DNA from: CAXQUZ01 sp942491145
GTDB lineage: Bacteria > Myxococcota_A > UBA796 > UBA2385
Direction: 5' to 3'
Assembly: GCA_942491145.1 (NCBI GenBank)
Contig: CALOBC010000028.1
Span: forward strand, 4,003 to 68,002
Length of the DNA stretch: 64,000 nucleotides
The notes under the pieces were generated by a model, which saw only the letters and a program-made list of their open reading frames with translations, searched no databases and was not told the origin of the DNA. Positions within the stretch are counted from its first letter, which is position 1. The number at the start of each line of letters is the position of its first letter. The translations under genes and the position numbers were made by a program. This document shows positions 42,633 to 52,965 of this stretch, in pieces.

Positions 42633-43370
42633 ATGCTGCGAACTGCCGCCCACCTCTCCATCATGCTGTCTGGCCTCGCGCTGACGCTGCCTGGCTGCTT
42701 CCCCGATCCCCGTGGCGAGCGGGTGGAAGACAAGGACGCCCTCGCCGAAGCCATGGGCGAGCACGCCACTCTCGGCGTTCAAGCGCGCGCCGCGATCGAA
42801 GAGGGTCGCTTGGCCGACGCCCGGGTGGCCGGCGCCGAGCTCGCAACACGGCTGCGCAAGGTGGAGCTGCCGGCCAAGCTCTCGACCCACCGGGACGCGG
42901 CCGCCCTCGCTGCGGATCGCCTCACCACCGCCATCGACGCCGAGGTCGCTGGGGAGGCACTCGGGGAGCTCAGCGCCCAGTGCGGCATGTGCCACCTCGC
43001 CCGCGGTGCCGAAGTGGGGATCCCCGCGGTCGCCGCGCCCGTGCAGGACGGCAGCCTGCCCCGCCAGATGCAGCTGCACCGGTGGGCCTCCCAGGAGATC
43101 TGGGCTGGCCTCGTCACGGCGGACCCGCCGCGGATCAAGCTGGCCAGCGAACAGCTCGCGACCACGCCCTTGCTCCCCACCGGTGCCACCGAGGACAGTC
43201 CCCAAGTTCCCCCCGAAGCGGCAATTCTGGAAGTGCAAGTGCACGACGCAGCCGCAAGCGCAGCCCGGGCCACCGACCCCTTGGCGCAAGGCCGCGCGCT
43301 CGGTCGGATGCTTGCGGCCTGCGCAAGCTGCCACCACCGGCTACACGGCGGACCCGCGGCCGCTCCTTGA
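42633..43370 (+). CDS. Lipoprotein with two heme-c (CxxCH) motifs
   Basis: This is a 245-residue lipoprotein. The signal ends at TLPGC, then come an acidic/helical N-terminus and two heme attachment motifs, CGMCH (about residue 117) and CASCH (about 233). The second is near the C-terminus and followed by HRLHGG. Spacing and low complexity suggest a small multi-helical cytochrome of the periplasm. The start at 42633 is chosen because it begins the signal. Its stop overlaps a TTG that could start the following deoxynucleoside kinase. The electron-transfer role is inferred from the heme motifs only. Confidence 0.75.
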   Translation: MLRTAAHLSIMLSGLALTLPGCFPDPRGERVEDKDALAEAMGEHATLGVQARAAIEEGRLADARVAGAELATRLRKVELPAKLSTHRDAAALAADRLTTAIDAEVAGEALGELSAQCGMCHLARGAEVGIPAVAAPVQDGSLPRQMQLHRWASQEIWAGLVTADPPRIKLASEQLATTPLLPTGATEDSPQVPPEAAILEVQVHDAAASAARATDPLAQGRALGRMLAACASCHHRLHGGPAAAP

Positions 43371-43414
43371 GCACCCCTGTCGCTGTCCAGTCCCCCGAAG
43401 CCGCGGAGGCCGGT

Positions 43415-44095
43415 GTGTCCCGCCGTCGCTACATCGCCATTGAAGGCCTGATCGGGGTCGGCAAGACCTCGCTGTGCAAGATCCTCGAAGCCGAGTGGGG
43501 CGCGCGCCTCGTGCTCGAGCCGTGGGAACACAACCCGTTCTTGTCGCTGTTCTACGAGGACTCGGCCCGGTACGCCTTTGCGGCCCAGATGTTCTACCTG
43601 GCCACCCGGTCGTCCCAACAGCTCAACCTGCGACAGGAAGAGCTGTTTCAGGACTTGGTGATTGCCGATTACGTCTTCCAGAAAGACCGCCTGTTCGCCG
43701 AACAGACCCTCAACGAAGAAGAGCTGGCGCTGTACGACCGCTTCGCCCGGATGCTGCGGACGGCGGCGCCAAGGCCAGACCTCGTGGTGTTCTTGGACGC
43801 ACCGACCGAGACCATCCTGTCGCGCATTGAGCGGCGGGCCATCTCGTCAGAACAGAAGATCCAGGCCGAGTACTTGGATGCCCTGCGCAAGCGCTACTAC
43901 ACGCTCTGGGATCGCTACGAGGATGCGCCGGTCTATGTGTTGAACACCAACGACATCGACTACATCTCAGACGAAAACGCACGCCAGCACATCATTGAGA
44001 TGCTGTTGGGCTGGATCAAGGGCAAGCCAGTGCCGGGCGCACCGCTGCCCTATGCAAGCCAAGGCCCCCTGCAGCTCAACCTCTTCGGGGGCTGA
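43415..44095 (+). CDS. Deoxynucleoside kinase
   Basis: This is a 226-residue member of the deoxynucleoside kinase family. It has a P-loop GLIGVGKTSL at about residue 12, then ARLVLEPWEHNPFL and the characteristic DYVFQKDRLFA block. An RIERRAI segment matches the lid region and later VYVLNTNDIDYI closes the nucleotide site. It phosphorylates salvaged deoxynucleosides (deoxyadenosine or deoxyguanosine more likely than thymidine) in the cytoplasm. GTG at 43415 has GGAGG 5-6 bases upstream; an overlapping TTG earlier is possible. Confidence 0.87.
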   Translation: MSRRRYIAIEGLIGVGKTSLCKILEAEWGARLVLEPWEHNPFLSLFYEDSARYAFAAQMFYLATRSSQQLNLRQEELFQDLVIADYVFQKDRLFAEQTLNEEELALYDRFARMLRTAAPRPDLVVFLDAPTETILSRIERRAISSEQKIQAEYLDALRKRYYTLWDRYEDAPVYVLNTNDIDYISDENARQHIIEMLLGWIKGKPVPGAPLPYASQGPLQLNLFGG

Positions 44096-44129
44096 GCCGC
44101 AGCGAGCCAGGGCACGGGGCCCCGCGGGG

Positions 44130-46217
44130 CTACCAGATGTTGCAGACGTTCTCGGGAACCATGGGCTGGCCGGCTTCGCAGCTGAATGCCTTGTGGAACT
44201 CGGGCAGCTGGCTGAGCGTGCCGATGACCCGGTAGCGGGCGGGGCTGTGGGGATCGGAGCGCACCTGCATCGTCAGGTACTCGTCCGTGGCGAGCGAGCA
44301 CCAGCCCTGGGCGAACGACACGAAGAACAGCTGGTCGTCGGTGAGGCCGGGCACGGGGGCCGGGCGGCCTTCACCCTCACGCTGCGACGCGGTCTGCCAC
44401 GCCCGGTAGGCGACCCGCAGTCCGCCGATGTCGGCGATGTTCTCGCCATTGGTCAGCTCACCATTGACGTTGAGGCCTTCGGACACCTCGAAGCTGGAGT
44501 AGAAGTCCGACACACAGCCGGTGCGCTCCGCGAAGCGCTCCCTGGCGCCCTCGGCCCACCACGCCCGCATCTTGCCGTCGCCGTCGAACATGCTGCCCTG
44601 GTCGTCGAAGCCGTGGGTCAGCTCGTGGCCCATGACCATGCCGATGGCGCCGTAGTTCATCGCGCTGGGGTAGCTGGCGTCGAAGAACGGAGGCTGGAGA
44701 ATGCCCGCGGGGAAGGCCATCTCGTTGAGCAGGGGATGGTAGTAGGCGTTGACCATGTGCGGCGGCATCAGCCACAGCGAGCGGTCGGTGGGCTTGCTGG
44801 CCCGGGCGATGACCTCTTCGTGCTCAAACGAGCGCGCAGCCAGCACATTGGACAGGTGGGAGTCACCCGAGATGGTCAGCGCCCCATAGTTGCGCCAGTC
44901 GTCGGGGTAGCCGATCTTGTTGACCAGCTGGTTCTTCTTGCCGATGGCGGCTTCGCGGGTGACGTCGTCCATCCAGTCGATGTCGGGAAGGCCCGCCTCG
45001 AAGGCGTCTTGGACGTCCTCGATGAGCTGCTTGGCGGTGTCTTTGCTGGCGCCACCAAAGCGCTCTTCGACGTAGAAGCGCCCCACGATCTCGCCGAGGC
45101 TGCCGCCGGCCAGTCGGGCGCAGCGCTTCCACTGGGGGGACTGCTCTTCTTGGCCTGTCACCTTCTTGCCGAAGAACGCGAAGGACTCGTCGGAGAAGGT
45201 GGAGGGCAGGTGATCGGCGGTGTCCCGCACCACGGACCACGCCATGTAGTTGCGCAGCGTGGCCATGTCTGTGGCGGCCATCAGATCGGCCACCTGGGCG
45301 AAGACCTCTTTGGAGTCGACGCTGATGTCTTGGATGTGGTCGCCATGCAGCGCCGCCAGCCAGCCGTCCCAGTCCAGCTTCGGGGCGATCTCTTTGAGTC
45401 CGGCCCGGTCGATCTTGTTGTAGTTCTGGGTGGGGTCCCGCAGGGCTTCGCCTGGGCGATGCAGCTTGGCCAAGGCCGTCTCGAACGCGAGCACCTTCTT
45501 CGCTTCGGCCGCGCCCCCCCGACCGGCCATCTCCAACATCTTGGCGATGTGGGCCTCGTAGTCGGTGAGCAGCGCTGCACCCTTCTCGTCGCCCTCTTCG
45601 ATCAGGTAGTAGTCGCGATCGGGGAGGCTCAGCCCGGACTGGCCCATGTGGGCGATCTGGAGCCCGGGGTCGACGAAGTCACCCTCGATGTAGACGCCAA
45701 AGAACAGGTCGACACCGGCGATGTTCAGCGTGCCGATCGCGGCGCTGAGGGACTTCAGGTCCACCGCACTGTCGACGGTGGCGAACAGCGGCGCGAGGCC
45801 GTCGATGCCCGCAGCCGTCCGCGCTTCATCGTTCATGCACGCGCCGTACATGTTGCCGATGCGGGCCCAGTCATCATCCGCAGCAGCGGGGTCGGCCGCC
45901 GCTTTCTCGAGCACCGTCTTGAGGAAGTCCTCGTTGGTGGCGCTGATCTCGGAGAACGAACGGGTCCACCGGGGGCGGTCGGAGGGCAGCTCGGTGCGCT
46001 CCAGCCAGCCACCGCATGCGTACTGGTAGAAGTCGTCGCAGGGGCTGACGCCGGTGTCGAGATCTTCGAGCACGGCCTTGGCATAGGCGGGCAGCTCGGT
46101 CTTCGCGTCGGCGCTGGAGGCGGCGGGCGCCTTCTCACCACAGGAGATCAGTGCGATGCTGGCGAGCACGGCCCCGCAGAGCATGGGGGGGGTGAGCAGG
46201 GTCAGCGGGCGGGTCAT
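44130..46217 (-). CDS. M13-family zinc metallopeptidase lipoprotein (neprilysin-like, PepO)
   Basis: This is a 695-residue peptidase with all M13 hallmarks: NAYYHPLLNE, GHELTHGFDDQG (zinc HExxH plus conserved Asp), ENIADIGG (third zinc ligand Glu) and a C-terminal CNIW. The signal ends at lipobox ISC and GGAG precedes the ATG. M13 enzymes cut oligopeptides outside the cytoplasm. The gene is divergent from the next one, 249 bases away. Confidence 0.95.
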   Translation of the reverse strand: MTRPLTLLTPPMLCGAVLASIALISCGEKAPAASSADAKTELPAYAKAVLEDLDTGVSPCDDFYQYACGGWLERTELPSDRPRWTRSFSEISATNEDFLKTVLEKAAADPAAADDDWARIGNMYGACMNDEARTAAGIDGLAPLFATVDSAVDLKSLSAAIGTLNIAGVDLFFGVYIEGDFVDPGLQIAHMGQSGLSLPDRDYYLIEEGDEKGAALLTDYEAHIAKMLEMAGRGGAAEAKKVLAFETALAKLHRPGEALRDPTQNYNKIDRAGLKEIAPKLDWDGWLAALHGDHIQDISVDSKEVFAQVADLMAATDMATLRNYMAWSVVRDTADHLPSTFSDESFAFFGKKVTGQEEQSPQWKRCARLAGGSLGEIVGRFYVEERFGGASKDTAKQLIEDVQDAFEAGLPDIDWMDDVTREAAIGKKNQLVNKIGYPDDWRNYGALTISGDSHLSNVLAARSFEHEEVIARASKPTDRSLWLMPPHMVNAYYHPLLNEMAFPAGILQPPFFDASYPSAMNYGAIGMVMGHELTHGFDDQGSMFDGDGKMRAWWAEGARERFAERTGCVSDFYSSFEVSEGLNVNGELTNGENIADIGGLRVAYRAWQTASQREGEGRPAPVPGLTDDQLFFVSFAQGWCSLATDEYLTMQVRSDPHSPARYRVIGTLSQLPEFHKAFSCEAGQPMVPENVCNIW

Positions 46218-46466
46218 GGTTCGCTCCAAATGCAGGCCGGTCGATGCAGGAAAGTCGCGCCCCCTATCGCAGCGGCGCGCCTCGCTCCACCCAGCAACTG
46301 GGCCGGGACAGCCCGCTCTCGACGAGTGGCGACCGGCAACACGGGCATGTCCGTCTCGATGCCGATGTCTTCTCGCGTCTCGACCCTCGCCAATCGTGGT
46401 CCCCCACCGAGAAGACCGGCGCCCGGCGGGATACACGCGACGCTGCACGCCCACGGGGAGCCCACC

Positions 46467-47630
46467 ATGATGTCCACCTTTGCCGCGATGTGGCTTGCCA
46501 TCGGCAGCGTCGCCCAAGCCGGCGATCTGCCCGGGGTACCGCTCCACTTCGACGAAGACGCCAAGGGTCGATGGGTGCTGCCCGCCGACCTGCCGGCCGA
46601 CTTTGCCAACGCCGGGGTCGAGCCCGGTTGGGCGCTCAAAGAAGTGGAAGGCCAGCCCCTCGCGAAGCTCAAGTCCCCCGATGCGGTGCGGGCCCAGGTC
46701 GCCCGCGGTCCGGCCCGCCCCATCCAGCTCGCCTTCGACACGAAGCGCGGTGAGGTGGTGGTCGAAGTGCGGCGTGCGCCTCTCGTGCAAGCCGAGTCCA
46801 TCGGGGTTCTGCCCTGGCCCACCGGCTTCACCCGCGCCGAGGGCTACGACGGCTGGCGGATGGGACGGGACGGCACGTTGATCCGCGTGGATGCGGCATT
46901 CAAGGCATGGGCCCTCGACCCGGACACCGGCGCCCAGAACGCGGTCACGGTCGATCCCGACGCCTTGCCCAAGCCGTTTGTGACGCCCCTGTACTGGTCG
47001 CTGGCGGCCGCCGACTGGGTGGTCCTGGGCGAGACCACCGCTTCGGTGCATCCCGCTGCCCACGCCGCTTCAGCCTTCCCCGATGCGGTGCGGCTGGACC
47101 GCTTCCAGGGTGAGGTCGGCGACCACCTCGCGGTGCCCACGCCGGCCGGCCTGGAAGTCTACGCGATCACCTGGCCCCGGGGCACCGCCAGCCTCCCCGA
47201 GTGCACCCCTGCGGTGCCCGAGACCTGCCTCGTGGCCGGTCGCCAGATCGCCGCCACCCTGCTCGACCGCCCCGGCGGCCGCCAAGAAGCGGAGCGGGTG
47301 TTCGGCATCGCATGCGAAGAAGGCGTCTACCGCGCTTGTCTCGAAGCCATCACGCTGACGGCACCCGACGAGTCAACGGCCGCCCGCAACTGCGCGGACC
47401 AAGACGTCAACGCCTGCCATGGCCTCGGCCGCAACCTGCTGGAACAGGACGGCGAGACCCCTCCCGGATCACCGTGGGTGTGCTGGAGTACGCGTGCTCG
47501 GTGGACGCGTCGGGCTCCTTGGGCGAGCGGCTGCGGCGCCTCGAAGATGTGGGCGAAGGCTGCATGATGCTCTCGGGGGCCTTCGACGCCCGGGGCACTC
47601 ACGACCGGGCGCTGCTCCGCAGCCGGAGTA
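46467..47630 (+). CDS. Secreted protein, frameshifted and cut by the contig junction
   Basis: It begins with a signal peptide (MMSTFAAMWLAIGSVAQAG). A PDZ-like start (GVEPGWALKEVEGQPL) and a beta-rich domain follow. Near 47,461-47,475 the frame is lost: one missing base would continue it as ITVGVLEYACSVDASGSLGERL. The continuation includes Cys-rich, Sel1-like segments (CEEGVYRACLE, CHGLGRNLLEQ) as in small tetratricopeptide-like repeats. It then ends abruptly where sequence of another type begins (47,615-47,640). The true C-terminus is not in the window. Confidence 0.6.
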
Positions 47631-48838
47631 CTACTCACCGCAGATCTCGAGCGCCATGCTGGATCGCGCGCGACGTTTTCTCGAAACCCGTTCGAACCCG
47701 ATCTTCGACGAGCTCGGAGAGCTGGTGGAGGAACTCGCCCGGGAGGTCAACAGGTGCGTCGCCGACAGCCTCGACGACGAGGGACCCGACGAAGGTCCGG
47801 CCGATCTCCGGCCCGACGAGATCTCCGATCTCCGCATCGCCTTCGATGGTGCCATCCTCAGCTATTTCCTCTACAAGCGGGAACGCGAGATGTGGATCGC
47901 CGATGATCCGGTCCTCGAGGTGTTCTTCACTCTGACCCGTTTTCACCGGGTGCTCTCGCTGGGCGGCGACGAGTTCGTTCACATCGCCCTCCGGAATTGC
48001 CCCGGCGGCGACACCCTGAAGATCTTCTGTCGCGACGCCTCGATTCGTGGGCGAGGTCCTCGATGGCAGCGCTTCCGCGATCGGCATGTCGGCAACGCTG
48101 GAACCCTTCGAGTTCTACCGGGACCTGCTCGGTTTCGACGCCCACCGCACCGACGAACTCTTCGTGCCATCGCCTTTCCCACCTGAGAATCGCCTCGTGA
48201 TGGCCATCTCCGATGTGGACACGACCTATCGCCGACCCAGCGCTGCCCACTATGACCGCATCGCATCGTGGATCGCCCGGCTTTCTCATCCCGCCGGTAA
48301 CGTCTTGACCCTGTTTCCGAGCTACGCCTTTCTTGAAGCGGTTCAGGACAGGTTGCCTCCGGTCACCCACTCGATCATCGCCCAGCGCCCCGGCGTGAGC
48401 GACGCCGAGCAGCGCGAAATCCTGGAAGCGCTCGGCAACGGCAAGCCGCATCTCCTGCTGGCGGTCCTCGGCGGTATCTTCGCGGAGGGCGTGGACTACC
48501 CCGGCGACATGCTGTCGCAGGTCATCGTCGTGTCGCCGGGTCTTCCGCAATACAACCTCGAAAGGGACCTGCTCAAGGGGTACTACGACGAATTCTACGA
48601 GCACGGCTTTGCCTATGCCTACCTGATTCCCGGTCTGACCCGGGTGGTTCAAGCAGCCGGCCGCCTCCTCCGCTCGGAGCACGACCGCGGAGTCATTACC
48701 ATCGTTGGCCGGCGATTCCTCGATCCACGCTACGTCCGACTGCTGCCCGAGGAGTGGACCCTGGGCGATCCCAGCAACCTCGTCCACGACGACCAGGAAG
48801 CCATGATCCGCGAATTCTTCGCAGACCACGAGAGTTAA
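47625..48838 (+). CDS. Rad3/DinG-like DNA helicase, C-terminal part, frameshifted
   Basis: This is a 5'-truncated helicase of the XPD/DinG type. The first 140 residues read EYYSPQISSAMLDRARRFLE and end in a frameshift at about 48,036-48,043. The next frame continues with FVGEVLDGSASAIGMSATLEP. SATL is motif III-like, LLLAVLGGIFAEGVDYPGD is motif V-like, and TRVVQAAGRLLRSEHDRG is motif VI with the arginine finger. It ends at a TAA before the 26-base inverted repeat. The N-terminal ATP-binding part is missing because this is the left edge of the second genome fragment. Confidence 0.75.
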
Positions 48839-48839
48839 A

Positions 48840-48979
48840 AGTTTTGAGTTCTCAGTTTTGAGTTTCTAGATCTTGGTTCTGGGTTATCGATGATGATCTT
48901 CGAAAACCGGCAACCCCGAGAATCAACGTTCGGGTTGCCATTCCTCAAACTCAAAACTCAAAACTGAGAACTCAAAACT
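48840..48979. repeat. 26-base perfect inverted repeat between convergent genes
   Basis: Arms at 48840-48865 and 48954-48979 are exact reverse complements built from AGTTTTGAG/TTCTCAG words. An inner stem (GGCAACCC / GGGTTGCC) lies in the loop. The RNA would fold into a long AT-rich hairpin after both the helicase and aminopeptidase genes, so a bidirectional terminator is likely. The right arm's last bases overlap the aminopeptidase stop codon. Confidence 0.85.
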
Positions 48980-50338
48980 ACCTCGCCATCGCCGCCTCGA
49001 TGTCGGCCACGGTTTTCGGGATTGGAGGGCCGAGCACCCTGCTGCCGGTTTCCGTGATCAACACATCGTCCTCGATGCGAATCCCACCGAAAAACCGGTA
49101 ATCCTCGACCCGTTCATAGCAGATGAACTCGCTGTACAGGTCGTCCCTCGCCACCCGGTCGATCAGAGCCGGGATGAAATAAATGCCCGGTTCGATCGTG
49201 ATCACAAACCCTGTTTCAAGAGGTCGGGCGAGCCGGAGATAGGCGAGACCGAACTGGGTCGACCGTTCCTCCCCTCTCGTAGCCGACGACGTCGCCCGGG
49301 TCTTCCATGTCGTGGACATCCAACCCCATCATGTGTCCGAGACCGTGGACGAAGAACATGGCGTGGGCGCCGGCCTCCACCGCCGCATCTACATCACCTT
49401 GCATGAGCCCGATGTCCTTGAGACCGGAGGCGATGGTGCGCGCAGCGAGGAGGTGCAGTTCGCGGTTGGTAACACCCGGCCCAGCGGCCTCGATGGCGGC
49501 CTGATTGGCGGCCAGAGCGACCTCGTAGATCTCCCGTTGTTGACTCGTGAATCTCCTCGAAACGGGGATCGTGCAAGTGATGTCGACGCATATCCGCTCG
49601 GGGCTTCGGCGCCGCTGTCGACGAGGAGCAATTACCCTTCTTCGAGAATGTTTTCGTACCTGATGTTGTGGAGGACCTCACCCCGCACCGTGACGATAGG
49701 GCTGAAGGCCTGTTCACAACCCGCGGCGACCGCCTCGGCCGTGTGAATGGCGGCGATTTCGGCCTCGGTGCGGCCGCCGCCACCGCGCACATGGTCTGCG
49801 GCATACATCCCGCCGTTACGGCCAGCATCCTCGATCTCGTCGATCTCGCGCGCCTCCTTGATCGACCTTTGGGCGGCCACCGCGCGCACGAGTTCGACGG
49901 ACGTCTCGGCCGCAACCTCCCGCGGATCGGAACCGAACAATCTCGCCAGAGCGAATCTCCTTTGCGACCGATAGGGCGGCAGGTAGTGAATCTTGATTCC
50001 GTCGGCCGTCTGCAGAATACCTTCTCGTTCAGCGTGCCGAAATCGGCATGCTCAGCCTTGGCTGAGGCGGCAAAATCCATAACGGTTGGGTGGTCCGTGC
50101 CAGATCACGTCATCTCGGTGTTCGGGAGGCCCGTAGAGCACCGCCGGCCGTCGGGCTTCGATCACCAATCCCGAGACCGGGATGCGCTGACTCCGCGTAA
50201 TAGGAAGAGGAAGCGAAACGGGTAGATGCTGTCGACGTAGTCTTCGCGGCGCATCCTCGTTGCCCATGATCAATATGGCGCCGTCTGGAACCGCGGTTCT
50301 CGAAGACCTCGTCGCGCGGCGTAGGTGCTGGGTTCCAT
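48978..50338 (-). CDS. Xaa-Pro aminopeptidase (M24), several frameshifts
   Basis: Pieces in all three minus frames assemble into one aminopeptidase P of about 450 residues. The N-terminus begins MEPSTYAARR, continues after a shift with a GNEDAP segment, then VIEARRPAVLYGPPEHRDDV. The middle reads REIDEIEDAGRN, and the end VHGLGHMMGLDVHDMED (metal ligands), then ITIEPGIYFIP and GGIRIEDDVLITETGS. It removes N-terminal residues preceding proline using two metals. At least five single-base shifts interrupt it. The start ATG at 50338 is inferred from the assembled protein. Confidence 0.75.
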
Positions 50339-50491
50339 AGTCGCTCTGTCCGGTATTTCAATCCACGTTTGAACCCCAAGATTCGCGCATGATCACAGCC
50401 AGGAATCCCGCCGCGTCACCCACGGTGTGAGTGCAAGCGTGTTCATCCGACGAATCCTAGCCGCCACGTGTCCGCCATCTTCGGAGCCATC

Positions 50492-52611
50492 ATGACTCAC
50501 GCTGCCGAGAACGAAAGCCCAACTCAAAAAAACCGCCTCGCCGACACCAAGAAGCCCGTACCTGCTGCAACATGCCCACAACCCCGTGGACTGGTACCCC
50601 TGGGGTGAGGAAGCGCTGGAACGCGCCGTAGAGCTCGACCGACCCATCTTCCTGAGCGTGGGCTACGCGGCCTGCCATTGGTGCCACGTCATGGAGCACG
50701 AAAGCTTCGAGGATCCGGAGGTGGCCGCGCTGATGAACGAGACCTTCATCAACATCAAGGTCGACCGAGAAGAACGACCCGACATCGACCAGGTTTACAT
50801 GACCGTCTGCCAGATGATGACCGGCGGCGGTGGTTGGCCAACTCACCATCATCATGACTCCGGACAAGACGCCCATTCTACGCCGCCACCTACTTTCCCC
50901 CCCCGCGAGCCGGTAGGGTCGCATCGGCATGCTCGAACTGATCCCGCGGGTGTTGGAGTCGTGGCTGCTGCGGAACGGGACAAGGTGCTCGGTCTACGGA
51001 GCCGATTCTCGCCCAGGCGAAGATGCGAATCGCTCACCAATCCGCTGGGTCCGGTGGATCCCAGGGTCGCCGACCGAGCCTTCCGCCAACTCGGCGGACG
51101 CTACGACGCCAGTTCGGCGGCTTCGGATCGGCGCCGAAGTTCCCCTCACCCTCACAACCTGGATCTTTCTCACCCGCTACCTGGCGGAGCCGACGAGGCA
51201 ACCAGAACTGGCCCTCGACATGGTCGAACGGTCACCCTCGAGCAGATGCGCCGGGGCGGCATCTTCGACCAGGTCGGCGGCGGCTTCCACCGCTATTCGA
51301 CCGACGCAGCGTGGCTCGTGCCCCACTTCGAAAAGATGCTCTACGACCAGGCCATGCTGGCGATGGCCGCCACCGAAGCCTGGCAGGCCACCGGCAACCC
51401 CGTCTTCGAACGAACGTGGTCCGTGTCATCCTCACCTATATCCTGCGCGATGACCGTCCCCTGAGGGCGGGTTCTTCTCGGCCGAAGACGCCGACAGCGA
51501 GGGCGAGGAGGGCCTTTTCTACCTCTGGACACTTGCCGAAATGAAGACCGTGCTCGGCGAGGAGGACGGGGCGTTCGCAGCCGCTGCATGGAATGTCACG
51601 CTGGACGGCAACTACGCCGACGAGGCCAGCGGACGCAACGAACCGGACGCAACATTCCCCACCTCGGCCGAAGCCACGTAGAGACCGCCGCGGTCCTCGG
51701 GCTCGACCCGGGCGAATTCGAAACACGGTTGGAAGGGGCTCGAGGCCGACTGTTCGAGCACCGACCGACGAGCCGCATCCATCCCCTCAAAGACGACAAG
51801 GTACTGGCGGACTGGAACGGGCTGATGGCCGCCGACGATGGCGCGCGGGCCGCGGTGTTTGACGAGCCCGGAACGTGGATAGCCGCAGCGCAGCGGGCGA
51901 CAGCGTTCGTGCTCGATGAAATGCGGGAATCCAAGGGCCGACTTTTGCATCGCTACCGCGACGGCGACGCCTCGATCCCGGCCTTTCTCGACGACTACGT
52001 TTTCATGACGACCGCGATGATTGAGCTCTTCGAAGCAACACAGGATACCGAATACCTGGCGACAGCCATCGAATTACAACAGCAGACTGACACTCTCTTC
52101 GCGGACGACCAGCGCGGCGGCTACTACTTTTCGGCGGCCGACAACGAAGAACTGCTGGTGCGGCAGAAGGAGGTCTATGACGGGGCGATCCCGTCCGGCA
52201 ACTCCACCGCCGCCGACAATCTCGTGCGACTCGCGCGGCTCACAGGCCGCACCGAATTTCAGGAGTCGGCCGATCGGATTTTTTCGGCCTTCGCTTCGGA
52301 CATGGTGCGCCAGCCGTCCGCCCACAGCCAACTGGACTCTGCGTTCCAACGCCGAATCGGTCAGTCGATCGAGGTCGTTATCGTGGGCGACCGAAGAAGG
52401 CGCGGACACGAGGGCTTTGATCGAAACCGCTCGCTCACACTACATGCCGAACGCAGCCGTCCTGGTGGTTCCGGCCGGTGACGCAGGCGCTGAGATTCGA
52501 GAGTTGGTGCCGTTTGTTCAAAGCTATGAAACGGTCGATGGAAAGGCGGCTGCCTGTGTGTGCCGGATTTCCAGTGCGAAGCTGCCGACTACGGATCCGG
52601 TGAGAAGCTGA
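50492..52611 (+). CDS. YyaL/SSP411-like thioredoxin-domain protein, many frameshifts
   Basis: Fragments in shifting frames together give a protein of about 700 residues with an N-terminal thioredoxin-like DUF255 domain. They include HNPVDWYPWGEEALERA, VGYAACHWCHVM (CxxC redox pair) and ERPDIDQVYM. An (alpha/alpha)6 barrel similar to cellobiose 2-epimerase follows: FGGFGSAPKFP, GGIFDQVGGGFHRYSTD, PHFEKMLYDQAML and LKDDKVLADWNGLM. The C-terminus reads YETVDGKAAACVC. The start ATG follows a 153-base gap from the divergent aminopeptidase. Family function is unresolved. At least eight single-base shifts are needed. Confidence 0.78.
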
Positions 52612-52965
52612 GCGAGGTGCTGGGAGAAGCGCCTGCGGCGCGCACGAACGGCGAGGCGCCAGGCTGTAGGCAGGCACGACACGTTTCAGAAGTGATTCCC
52701 GGCATGGGTCATCCCGATTCTCCGGGACGACATTGCCCGTGAGTGCCCCCTCAGACAATGATTGGGCCCGAAACCCGATCTCTCAACAGACAAACGAGTG
52801 CCCAACATTATCTGAGACGGCACGTCCGGTGAACGCGGCTCGTTTCCGAACGCGCTTCCAACGTGAACGCTCGAACATATCTGAAGGGGGTGCCGATGGA
52901 AAATAAGAAATTCGAAATTCGAAATTCGAAATTCGAAACTGCCGGCCGCGCTACTATAGCCCCCG
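52612..52965. other. Intergenic region with GAAATTC heptamer repeats
   Basis: No gene is seen. Four consecutive GAAATTC heptamers at 52907-52934 are followed by GAAACT. Just before the GH2 start lies TACTAT (52952-52957), a good -10 box 8 bases from the ATG. Confidence 0.6.
52907..52934. repeat. Heptamer tandem repeat (GAAATTC)4
   Basis: There are four exact, directly adjacent copies of the near-palindromic heptamer GAAATTC in the gap before the GH2 gene. It resembles in style the short-word repeats at 48.84-48.98 and 60.17-60.24 kb. Confidence 0.85.

Noticed and set aside
40346..42769. 807-residue minus-strand frame
   Set aside because: Only its last 162 codons form a lipoprotein with a ribosome-binding site. 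The upstream part is antisense to the glycosyltransferase-like gene.
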